From positions 1 to 64,000 of the forward strand of contig JAURXM010000104.1 of the NCBI GenBank assembly GCA_030654395.1: DNA of 64,000 nt, in the 5' to 3' direction. The translations under genes were made by a program, and so were the position numbers. Each line of letters starts with the position of its first letter. Position 1 is the first letter of the stretch. The notes under the pieces were generated by a model. It saw only the letters and a list, made by a program, of their open reading frames with translations, did not search any database and was not told the origin of the DNA. Shown here in pieces: positions 54,503 through 62,496 of the stretch. The DNA is from Aquabacterium sp. Its GTDB lineage: Bacteria; Pseudomonadota; Gammaproteobacteria; Burkholderiales; Burkholderiaceae_C.

Positions 54503-54645
54503 GTTTGTAAAGGCTGTTGGTGATTTGATGGTGCCAATTATGCTACGTTGATCTATAGGATAAATGAAATGGATGATGGCCCCTCTCAAGAGACGAAGAT
54601 ACAATTGCATAAAATCTGGCTTGAGACTTGAATTTTGACAAAGGG

Positions 54646-56115
54646 ATGCACGTGATAGAACAGGCGCTGACCTTCATCAAGCAGATGCTGTCTGTTATTC
54701 AGCAGGAGTCTGATGTGGACACAGCTGTTCGTTTTGCTGAGTGGTTGGCGTTCTACATTCACGAAAATGCTTGCGGCGTGTACCGTTATGACGATCTAGA
54801 GCAGTCTATCGTTGACAAATTTGTTGATGAAGCGGTACCTGTGTCTGTAGGTGAACCTGCGGATGATGAGCTGCATGTTGCCTCTGTGATTTACAGGTCA
54901 GGTGGTCATACACCACTGTTGAGGTACTTGATAAAGCACAGCGCCAAGCCGGTCAAGGTGCTGCTGACACGAATGACAGATCGAGTGGCCGGATGCAGCA
55001 TCTTGGAGCTTGATGCTGCTCAGGTTGATGTGATCGATGCGTCTTGGTCGGCTAAGGCGCGCATGGCCTTTTTGATTCGCACCATGCTGTGTCATAAGCG
55101 GGTGTTTCTACATATTCACCCTGATGATGTGCTTTGTGCTGCGGCCGTGCGCGTGGTTAAACGCATCCGTCCATCGCTGATGGTGTATTTTGTTAATCAC
55201 GCTGACCATGTCTTTTCTGTAGGGCTGGGCGTGGCCGATAAGGTGTTCGAGATCAGCACCTATGGGTGGATGCTGCGTGAGCGGCGGGGCACCGTTGACA
55301 AGTCCTCGTTCATCGGTATTCCAATTGTGGCAAGTGTGGTCGAAGCCGTGGTGACCAAGCCTCAAGGCGAGCGCAAACTCTTGCTGACAGGCGGTGCTTC
55401 CTATAAATTTAGACCCTTGTTGGGTATGTCTCTCCCGGTGGTGCTGTGCCGCTTATTGGAGGCTGATCCGCGTTTGGATCTGGTTGTGCTTGGCGCAAGT
55501 GGCAAGGATTGGTGGTGGTGGCGTATGCGTCTCAAATTTGGTCGACGTGTCACTTTGCTTAAGTCGGTGCCGAAGGACGTCTATCGGCAGTACGTGAGTG
55601 ATGCTGCCTTGTACATTGACAGCTACCCTTGGCTTGGGGGGACCGCCTTCCCAGAGGCTTTGTTGTTAGGTAAGGCTGTTGCTGGGTTATGTGGTGTGGC
55701 TTGGGGGTATAGCGTAGCGGACGAGTTGCGCTCGGATGATGTACCCGGCTTCATCAAGCGCTGTTCGGCCATCATCAATGGTGATGCGGCTGAATTGGCG
55801 CAGCAGCAACGGGTGAGGCAGAACTGTCAACTGTTTCATGATCCCATTGAGGTGCGCAGCAGGGTAGATGTTTTGCTTGAGCATGGCACGGTGGTGTGCC
55901 CTACAGCAGACCAACTGCGCCATGCGCCAGCGCCGTTGGTGGAGTCGCTTTGGCAGCAGCGAGGCCGTTCAGTGTTGCCTCCTCGTCGTAAGGTGCCATT
56001 GTCGGTTATTGATTTAAGGCTCATTTGGCGCCACCATGTTAAGTCTTATGGCTATGTGTGTTTGTCGAGTATGAAACTGTTCTTTTATGCCTATTTGAAG
56101 CGCTCAGTAAAATGA
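54646..56115 (+). CDS. Putative glycosyltransferase, C-terminal part resembling GT41/O-GlcNAc-transferase-like enzymes
   Basis: About 489 residues from ATG 54646; GTG 54652, with AAAGGG 6 bases upstream, is an equally good start. The C-terminal half is GT-B-like: KLLLTGGASYKFRPLLGMSLP, then LVVLGASGKDWWWW, then DAALYIDSYPWLGGTAFPEALLLGKAVAGL (about residues 325-354), which resembles the donor site of SPINDLY/OGT-type transferases. The N-terminal half (helical, then HIHPDDVLCAAAV) is not recognised. Its stop overlaps the next start (ATGA), so it works with the GT61 enzyme. Donor and acceptor are unknown. The divergent 143-bp gap to the acyltransferase gene probably holds both promoters. Confidence 0.6.
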   Translation: MHVIEQALTFIKQMLSVIQQESDVDTAVRFAEWLAFYIHENACGVYRYDDLEQSIVDKFVDEAVPVSVGEPADDELHVASVIYRSGGHTPLLRYLIKHSAKPVKVLLTRMTDRVAGCSILELDAAQVDVIDASWSAKARMAFLIRTMLCHKRVFLHIHPDDVLCAAAVRVVKRIRPSLMVYFVNHADHVFSVGLGVADKVFEISTYGWMLRERRGTVDKSSFIGIPIVASVVEAVVTKPQGERKLLLTGGASYKFRPLLGMSLPVVLCRLLEADPRLDLVVLGASGKDWWWWRMRLKFGRRVTLLKSVPKDVYRQYVSDAALYIDSYPWLGGTAFPEALLLGKAVAGLCGVAWGYSVADELRSDDVPGFIKRCSAIINGDAAELAQQQRVRQNCQLFHDPIEVRSRVDVLLEHGTVVCPTADQLRHAPAPLVESLWQQRGRSVLPPRRKVPLSVIDLRLIWRHHVKSYGYVCLSSMKLFFYAYLKRSVK

Positions 56116-57452
56116 ATATGCCGGTGTTAAACGCAGCATCTACTGACGAATCGAGGTATGGTTCTGTGCCTGATTTGAGTCAATCCGTTTGTTCGCTTGA
56201 TCCGCTTGCCGTAGGTATCTTTAAGCGGAAATTAATAAGATCTAAAAAAATACGCCGATTTCTAGGCCTATTTTCCAAACGCTGGAGCTTGCTTGCGCTA
56301 TCATATTTTGTGCGGCTTGAGAAGTTGGTTCCTTATGTGATCATTGAGAATCAGCCGATTGAGGGACGTAATTTGATGTTTGTCGGGAGTGGCGTCGATG
56401 TCGATATGCCAGACGAACCTGAGTACTTTCCGCCTGTTGTTGGCATACGAATGGTCTCTGCCTTGGTGACCGGCGGTTCGGGTTTGATGGGTTTAAATGG
56501 CGATAAGCTTGTTCATCATGATTTGTTTGTCCCTCAGCAGCACGCCATGATGGAAGAGGGGGATTGCCGGCTACTTGTGCAGCCCGGTGAACTGGTTGCC
56601 TCTTGGGTTGCTATGGATAGCGCCCCAGCACACTTGCACAGTGCGGCAGTTTTCACGGATGCTGTTTCAGTCAATTACGCGCATTGGTTGACAGAGGTGC
56701 TGCCACGAATAACGGTTTTTGCTCACTGTGATGATTTTGATGATGTGCCGCTTCTGCTTGACGCTGGTTTACACGCCAACATGTATCGTTCATTGGCTAT
56801 GTCGATCCCTGGTGTCAGACCTTTGTATTTGTTACCCAAGGATCGTCAAGTTAAAATTGATGATGCATACTTTGTAAGCCCAGCGGGCTACATTCCTTTT
56901 GGACACAAGGGTGCCAAACAACCAGGGCATTCACATGGCATTTTTTCCTCCGCAGCGATAAAGCTGATGGTGGATACCATCAATAATCGATTGCCTGTTG
57001 TGCATGAAGAAAAACGAGGTCGACTTATTTATGTTCGGCGCAATAGCAGTGTTCGCGTATTGAGAAATGCAAACGAAATTGAGACTATTTTAATTAAGGC
57101 CGGATTTGATGTCATTGAGCCGGAGCGCATGTCATTTGATGAGCAGGTTGGGATTTTCAGGTCGGCGGATGTCATCGTTGGCGCCACTGGTGCGGGGATG
57201 GCTAACCTGCTATTCGCAAATGAGGGTTGCGATATTTACATATTAATAGCCGAACATTCAGATATGCCATATTATTATTGGCAACGAATGGCTGATTGTG
57301 TTGATCTTCAAATTTCATACCTGTTGGGGGTTCAGGTCGACAATCTGAATCGAGGTGTGCATGCTGATTTCGAAGTGCCCATTGAGCGGGTCCACTTGAT
57401 GCTAGACGAGATGGGTCTCAGTGCAAGCAAACCCAACGAAACCAAAGTCTGA
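56112..57452 (+). CDS. Glycosyltransferase family 61 protein
   Basis: A 446-residue protein. The family hallmarks are VNYAHWLTEVLPRITVF (about residues 187-203), LIYVRRNSSVRVLRNANEIE (about 313-332) and IFRSADVIVGATGAGMANLLFANEG (about 353-378). GT61 (formerly DUF563) enzymes transfer pentoses or hexoses in eukaryotes and bacteria. There is no TM helix. It is coupled by ATGA to the preceding transferase. Its last 35 bases overlap the tail of the convergent DUF5672 gene. Confidence 0.88.
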   Translation: MNMPVLNAASTDESRYGSVPDLSQSVCSLDPLAVGIFKRKLIRSKKIRRFLGLFSKRWSLLALSYFVRLEKLVPYVIIENQPIEGRNLMFVGSGVDVDMPDEPEYFPPVVGIRMVSALVTGGSGLMGLNGDKLVHHDLFVPQQHAMMEEGDCRLLVQPGELVASWVAMDSAPAHLHSAAVFTDAVSVNYAHWLTEVLPRITVFAHCDDFDDVPLLLDAGLHANMYRSLAMSIPGVRPLYLLPKDRQVKIDDAYFVSPAGYIPFGHKGAKQPGHSHGIFSSAAIKLMVDTINNRLPVVHEEKRGRLIYVRRNSSVRVLRNANEIETILIKAGFDVIEPERMSFDEQVGIFRSADVIVGATGAGMANLLFANEGCDIYILIAEHSDMPYYYWQRMADCVDLQISYLLGVQVDNLNRGVHADFEVPIERVHLMLDEMGLSASKPNETKV

Positions 57453-58224
57453 AATCTGCTGAATCGAATGCCTTTGTTTGTCTCCGACGATTCAGCGCTT
57501 GCTTCGCTAAAGGCTTCATCTTGCGTTGTATGAGGTTTTTGATGAAGCCTCGGGCCTCGGTGCTGCCAAACAGGCTTGTTGGGGCACAGGCCATGAACGA
57601 TGCGAGTTGGGGTTGAGTCAGCAACGAGGCCATGTTCGACATCCCATGAAACCCAAAGCTAGTGGGTGCTTGCCGATCACGCTCAAAGGCGAATTGATGT
57701 GCCAGCGCTTCACCAGCAAATCGGATGCCATTATGTCGTTCTAGGTGCGCCCTGTAGGTTCTGGCAATGCACATGTCTTCAGGGTGCGTTGGCTTGATAT
57801 CGTCGTGCGCCAACGCATCCAGCAGTCTGCGTGATCGCAGTGAGAAGCCACCATTGCCTACGCGGTGCCCATCCTTGAACTGGGGCCAGACCGCGCCGAT
57901 GTAGTCCATGGCCAGGTAGTCGTCGCGCCACATCGTTGGGTCGATGACGTAGCCATCCCATTGCACGATCAGCATGTGCGATGTATCCAGATAAGGCGCC
58001 ATGCCTTTGAGCAAAAAGTGGGAGTAATCCTCGATCGACCGGATGGTGTCCAGTTCGATGATTTGGATGTCATCGGGTACGTTGACAAGCCCGTGCTCCG
58101 GACACGTGAAGAGCAAGGCCGCAGCGAACTGGGCTTGCGCCATCGAGGTCTGCATGGCCTCTAGCGCCAATTGTGGCAGCCGCGTATCGACGCAGCACAG
58201 GGTCACTTGAGGGAGCTTCAGCAT
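57418..58224 (-). CDS. DUF5672 family protein (glycosyltransferase-like)
   Basis: A 268-residue protein. Family features are VTLCCVDTRLPQLALEAM at the start, MLIVQWDGYVIDPTMW (about residues 83-98, with the acidic WDGYV motif), DYIGAVWP and VGNGGFSLRSRRLL (about 121-134). It has a GT-A-like look with a probable metal-binding Asp in the QWDGY motif. DUF5672 genes are common in LPS and surface glycan loci. It overlaps the GT4 gene upstream by 7 bases, so it is the last gene of a four-gene operon. The C-terminal basic tail (KRRQT-type) may bind membrane. Confidence 0.78.
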   Translation of the reverse strand: MLKLPQVTLCCVDTRLPQLALEAMQTSMAQAQFAAALLFTCPEHGLVNVPDDIQIIELDTIRSIEDYSHFLLKGMAPYLDTSHMLIVQWDGYVIDPTMWRDDYLAMDYIGAVWPQFKDGHRVGNGGFSLRSRRLLDALAHDDIKPTHPEDMCIARTYRAHLERHNGIRFAGEALAHQFAFERDRQAPTSFGFHGMSNMASLLTQPQLASFMACAPTSLFGSTEARGFIKNLIQRKMKPLAKQALNRRRQTKAFDSADFRLWFRWVCLH

Positions 58225-59291
58225 GGCAAAGTGCCCCGTTCATATTGGGCGATGTACTGTTGGGCCGCGCCCGCCCATGTGTAGCGTTGGGCTTGTTGGC
58301 GCACACGGTCTGCCATTGTGCTGTCTTGTTGATCAGCGGCCATGCGGGCCTCCACCACGCGGCGCATGGCCAGCGCGGTGAAGTCATCCCAGTAGGCCGC
58401 ACCCTCACCGCAGACTTCAGGCAGGCAGGTGCGTTTGGCCACGATAACGGGTTTGCCAAAGAACATGGCTTCAATCGGTGGCAGGCCGAACCCCTCCATC
58501 AGCGAGGGGAACAAAAAAGCGCTGCAATGGGCGTACAACCACGCCTTTTGCGCCTCGTTGACATCGGTGATGAAGCGCACGTTGAGTAGGCCCAGTTGCT
58601 GTGCGCGCTCTTTGTGGGCTGCGACCTCGGGGCTATGGGGGCCGACTAGCACGAGCATTTGTTCAGGCCACGCCGCCGCCATGTCGATGAGCACGCCCAC
58701 GTTTTTGGACGGGGACATGCGGCTGATGTGCAGCAAGTAGGTTTGCCCTTGCAGTTCGTCAACAGGTGTTTGGGCGCTTTGCGTCAGGTCAGCCGCGCCG
58801 TTGTAGATGACCGTGGCAGGGGGCGCCCAAGGCAGGTGTTTGACCAGATCGTTGGCTGAGTACTGGCTGATGGCGATCAACTGGTTGGCGCGCCGCAGCT
58901 GCTTGGTCAAGCGCATGTTTTGCCACCACAGGCTGAGCCCGGTTTTGGCGTAGACATGGTTGAGGTCATGCACGGTGATGAGCTTGTGCTGGCTGTTGAC
59001 GGGCGGGCGGTAGCGCATGTGTTGATGCAGGCCGTGCCACACATCCAAGTCAACAGGGAAGTGGTGACGCAGGCGCATGCCTTCGGTCAGTGCGTGGTAG
59101 CTGACATCGGGGCCGAACAGGCCATGCCATTGCGCTGGCAGGATGAAATGGAAGTGCCAGTTGCGCTCGGCCTTGAGTTGCTGGGCTTGATGGGCAAACT
59201 GCCATGCGAGTTGCCTTGAAAACTCGCTGAGGCCTTCATTAAAGTGCTTGATGTGCCCGAATTGCAGGCCGATGTGACGTGGGGGCATCAT
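58218..59291 (-). CDS. Glycosyltransferase family 4 (LPS-type)
   Basis: A 357-residue GT-B enzyme. LITVHDLNHVYAKTGLSLWW (about residues 103-122), IAISQYSANDLVKHLPW (about 137-153) and the donor motif SLMEGFGLPPIEAMFFGKPVIVAKRTCLPEV (about 265-295) are those of the mannosyltransferase/WbpZ-like group. It overlaps its upstream neighbour by 4 bases (ATGA) and the downstream DUF5672 gene by 7. It should extend the LPS outer core. Confidence 0.9.
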   Translation of the reverse strand: MMPPRHIGLQFGHIKHFNEGLSEFSRQLAWQFAHQAQQLKAERNWHFHFILPAQWHGLFGPDVSYHALTEGMRLRHHFPVDLDVWHGLHQHMRYRPPVNSQHKLITVHDLNHVYAKTGLSLWWQNMRLTKQLRRANQLIAISQYSANDLVKHLPWAPPATVIYNGAADLTQSAQTPVDELQGQTYLLHISRMSPSKNVGVLIDMAAAWPEQMLVLVGPHSPEVAAHKERAQQLGLLNVRFITDVNEAQKAWLYAHCSAFLFPSLMEGFGLPPIEAMFFGKPVIVAKRTCLPEVCGEGAAYWDDFTALAMRRVVEARMAADQQDSTMADRVRQQAQRYTWAGAAQQYIAQYERGTLPC

Positions 59292-60238
59292 GGGGAGCAG
59301 GCCTTGTCAACAGCGGCCACGACATCTGCCAGCGTGGGCCAGCCTTGCGCAGGGCGAAGCACCGTGACTTTGTCCCCTTGCACCCACCACATGGGCGCGG
59401 CATCAGGGCCCAGTAAGCTGACCACATGGGCGCCCGCTGCGCCAGCCAGATGCCCGGGGCCGGTGTCGTTGGAGATGGTGCAGGCGGCGCGTTGGCTGAG
59501 CGCAGCGTAGGTGCCGAGCTTGACGCCTGTGAGGATGTGCGCGCCAGGGTAGTGGGTGCTGGCTTGAGCCTCTTCGCCCGGGCCGGGGCAGAGTACGACT
59601 TGGTGACCTTGCTGGTTCAGGTGTTGGGCCAGCGCAGGGAAATCGGGCCAGAGTTTTTTGCCGGTGGTGTCCGCCGCACCGGAGAACGGGCACAGGATGA
59701 CGAAGCCGGGGCGCAAGGCGTGGTCACGCAGCAGTTGATCAGCCGCGGCTTGGTGCGCGGGCGATGGGATCAAGCCCAAGGCACGTGGCCGCACGCTGTC
59801 GACGCCCGCGAAATGCGTGCCCACGCGCCAGTAGTGATCTGCTGCATGCAAACCATCCAGATAGGGCACGCTGTGGCTTAACAGCAGGCGGCGCCCGTCT
59901 TTGTTGTAGCCAATGGGTTTGAGCCCCGCCAGCCGGGCTTCCAGCGCACTGGAAAACGAGCTGGTGAACAGCAACATATTGGGGCGGCGCGTGAACCCCG
60001 TATCTTTGAGTGACAGCGTCAAGCGCAGTGCCTTGAGTTGCTTGATGGCGTCCGCGCGTAGGGCGGGCCGCACGTGCACGGCCCAACCGTGGCCTTCAAA
60101 CAGGTCAACGGCCCAGCCTTTGCCAATCAGGTGCAGCTCATAGCCTTGCGCAGCCAGCATGGTCAACGTGGGCAGTGACAGAACGGCTTCACCCACCCAG
60201 TTGCACAGCCTGACAATCAGTGGGCCTTTGGACATCAC
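59288..60238 (-). CDS. Glycosyltransferase family 9 (heptosyltransferase-like), second of tandem pair
   Basis: A 316-residue GT9 enzyme. The N-terminal PLIVRLCNWVGEAVLSLPTL motif is in the place of the heptosyltransferase GDxxh motif, with the Asp replaced by Glu. The C-terminal donor site is CTISNDTGPGHLAGAAGAHVVSLLGP (about residues 257-282), where SNDTGPGHLA replaces the usual S/G-x-DTGxxHLA. It is 4-base coupled to a paralogue upstream with the same opening (LIVRLCN) and fold. The two are a tandem duplication within an LPS operon. The sugar may be a heptose or another ADP-linked sugar. Confidence 0.85.
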   Translation of the reverse strand: MMSKGPLIVRLCNWVGEAVLSLPTLTMLAAQGYELHLIGKGWAVDLFEGHGWAVHVRPALRADAIKQLKALRLTLSLKDTGFTRRPNMLLFTSSFSSALEARLAGLKPIGYNKDGRRLLLSHSVPYLDGLHAADHYWRVGTHFAGVDSVRPRALGLIPSPAHQAAADQLLRDHALRPGFVILCPFSGAADTTGKKLWPDFPALAQHLNQQGHQVVLCPGPGEEAQASTHYPGAHILTGVKLGTYAALSQRAACTISNDTGPGHLAGAAGAHVVSLLGPDAAPMWWVQGDKVTVLRPAQGWPTLADVVAAVDKACSP

Positions 60239-61197
60239 GATGAGACCATGTCCATGACGGCGTCAACCGAGGGCCATTGGCGATGGGCACCCTGCGCGAT
60301 GCGGTTCTGTGGCCCCCATGGTCGCCATTGATCCGGGTTGGTCGGCCCTAAAACACTGAGTACCGGTGCGCCTACGGCCGCAGCCATGTGTGCGGGGCCG
60401 GTGTCGTTAGAGATGACGAGGGCGGCGCGCTTCAGTATCCCCAGATAGACGTCCAGCGCAACGCCGGGCAGGAGCAAGGCGGCAGGGTGGTCGAGGCGTG
60501 CGATGTCGTTCTCACCAGGGCCGGGGCAGGTGATGATCTGACGCTTGGGGTGCACCGCTGCCAGTTGCTGTGTGAAGGCGGCGAATTCAGGCCAGCGTTT
60601 GTCTTTGCCGTCCACATCGCCCGCGGCATAGGGCACGATGCAAATGAAGCCTTCGTGGATGCCGTGCGCAGCCAGCAGTTTGTCTGCTTGGTCTTGGGCT
60701 TGGGCAGGCACCTTGAGGTGGATGTGATCGGGTGTGGGCTGAGCTTGCGTCGTCAACCGTGTGGCCAGCTCCCAAAAGCCATCGACGGCGTGCGCTGGTG
60801 GGCTGGGCCGCCAAGCCTTGGCCAGCAACAGGCTGCGTCCATCGCGGGCATAGCCTGCAGGCTTTAAACCCGCCCAGCGCATTTCAAAGGCGCTGGAAAA
60901 CGAGTTGGGCATCACCAATGTGTTGATGCGGTTGTCAAATGATGGGTCGGCTTGCAGGCACTGCCGACGCAGCTGACGCAGCTGATCAATGCGCGCACCC
61001 AGTTTGCCTGCACGCGTAGTGCAGGGCCAGCCATGCCCGGCCAGCAGGGTTTTGGCCCAGCCTTTGCCGTAGAGGTGCAAATCGTAGCCTTGGGCTTCAA
61101 GCAATTGCAGTGCGGGCAGGCCGAGCACAACGTCGCCCACCATATTGCACAGTCTGACGATCAAGGGGCGACGTGGCAAAGTGGATGGGTTGGTCAA
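60235..61197 (-). CDS. Glycosyltransferase family 9 (heptosyltransferase-like), first of tandem pair
   Basis: A 320-residue GT9 enzyme. It opens PLIVRLCNMVGDVVLGLPALQLL with the family GD in place, and ends with the donor-site motif VISNDTGPAHMAAAVGAPVLSVLGPTNPDQWRP (about residues 265-297). It is the first gene of the four-gene minus-strand operon 61197-57418. The copy next to it has the same frame and length. Compared with WaaC at 39.8-40.7 kb it lacks the MRVLIIKTSSMGD start, so it is not heptosyltransferase I; outer-core transfer (WaaF/WaaQ-type) is likely. Confidence 0.87.
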   Translation of the reverse strand: MTNPSTLPRRPLIVRLCNMVGDVVLGLPALQLLEAQGYDLHLYGKGWAKTLLAGHGWPCTTRAGKLGARIDQLRQLRRQCLQADPSFDNRINTLVMPNSFSSAFEMRWAGLKPAGYARDGRSLLLAKAWRPSPPAHAVDGFWELATRLTTQAQPTPDHIHLKVPAQAQDQADKLLAAHGIHEGFICIVPYAAGDVDGKDKRWPEFAAFTQQLAAVHPKRQIITCPGPGENDIARLDHPAALLLPGVALDVYLGILKRAALVISNDTGPAHMAAAVGAPVLSVLGPTNPDQWRPWGPQNRIAQGAHRQWPSVDAVMDMVSS

Positions 61198-61303
61198 TGG
61201 GAGTGGGGCCGCCTATGTGTCGAATTTTGGTAGGACTAGAGTTGGCTATGACGGCAGATTGATTGGCGTGAATTGTATTGCGTTTGCGTTTGCGTTACGC
61301 CTA

Positions 61304-62293
61304 TCAAGGCACCAGAACGACCGCGCCCGTCACAGCCCCGCTGCGTAGTGCGGTGATAGCCTCATTCGCTTGGGTCAAGGCAAACGCTTGTACATGCGTC
61401 TCGATCGGGTGGCGTTCGATGGCAGAAAAGAAGCTGTCACCATCCTCCCTTGTTAAGTTTGCGACCGACCGGATACTGCGTTCACCCCACAGCAAGGCGT
61501 ATTTAAAAGCTGGGATGTCACTCATGTGAATGCCAGCGCAGATCACGACACCTCCTTTTCTGATAGCGCTAAGTGCAGTGGGCACAAGCGAGCCAACCGG
61601 AGCGAAGATCAAAGCCGCATCGAGTTCTTCACTGGTGCGCATGTCAGAGGTGCCAACCCAGCAAGCCCCCATTTGTTTCGCAAAAAGTTGACTTTGCACG
61701 TCACCTGGCCGGACAAAGGCGTAAACCTGTTGACCTTGCGCCACCGCAAGCTGACAGATGATGTGTGCTGCAGCGCCGAAGCCATAAAGCCCCAGACGCA
61801 TGTTGCCTGAGACGCCGGATAGCCGGTATGCACGGTAGCCAATCAAACCGGCACATAGCAAGGGTGCAGCATGAATATCGTCATAGCGATCTGGTAAAGC
61901 AAAACAGAAGTGCGCTTTGGCCACGGCGTACTCGGCAAAACCGCCGTCACGGTCATAGCCTGTGAACACGGGTGTATCACAGAGGTTCTCTCTGCCGTTT
62001 TCGCAATATGCGCAGTGGCCGCACGTGCCACCCAACCATGGCACACCGACACGGCTACCGATCTGAAAGCGCGTGGCGAGGCTCCCAGTTGCCACCACGC
62101 GACCCACGATTTCATGTCCGAGCACGGTGTGGGGTGTTCGTGGATGGAGGTCGCCATCAATGATGTGCAGGTCGGTTCGGCATACACCACACGCTAGCAC
62201 TTTGATCAGCAAATCATCAGCGCCTGGTGTCGGCACAGCACGCTCAGCCGCGACCAAAGGTTGGCCGGCCGCACCGAGTGTCATTACCAACAT
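61304..62293 (-). CDS. Zinc-dependent alcohol dehydrogenase (MDR superfamily)
   Basis: A 329-residue medium-chain dehydrogenase. The catalytic zinc site has ACGVCRTDLH (about residues 34-43) and LGHEIVGRV (about 58-66). The structural zinc cluster CGHCAYCENGRENLC (about 91-105) is intact. The NAD(P)-binding region is LGLYGFGAAAHIICQLA (about 167-183, GxGxxA). The overall layout matches the AdhA/YjgB-like group acting on alcohols or aldehydes. ATGs at 62293 and 62284 both lack a strong ribosome site. It stands alone, divergent from the protease gene. Confidence 0.85.
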   Translation of the reverse strand: MLVMTLGAAGQPLVAAERAVPTPGADDLLIKVLACGVCRTDLHIIDGDLHPRTPHTVLGHEIVGRVVATGSLATRFQIGSRVGVPWLGGTCGHCAYCENGRENLCDTPVFTGYDRDGGFAEYAVAKAHFCFALPDRYDDIHAAPLLCAGLIGYRAYRLSGVSGNMRLGLYGFGAAAHIICQLAVAQGQQVYAFVRPGDVQSQLFAKQMGACWVGTSDMRTSEELDAALIFAPVGSLVPTALSAIRKGGVVICAGIHMSDIPAFKYALLWGERSIRSVANLTREDGDSFFSAIERHPIETHVQAFALTQANEAITALRSGAVTGAVVLVP

Positions 62294-62496
62294 GACACCA
62301 ACGCCACAGTGCTATCACCCATCGACGTTTGCTTTTGGCTCACAACACATCCCTCATCTGTTTCGACTGAGGTCCAGAGGCTACTCGGCCCAAACGCCGG
62401 CCAGATGACAAATCTCAAGGGGGGCTATAGACGCCGTTTTAGGATCACGACTCAGGGTCGGCGGGTATCAACACCAACTACAGATGAGGGCGAGTC

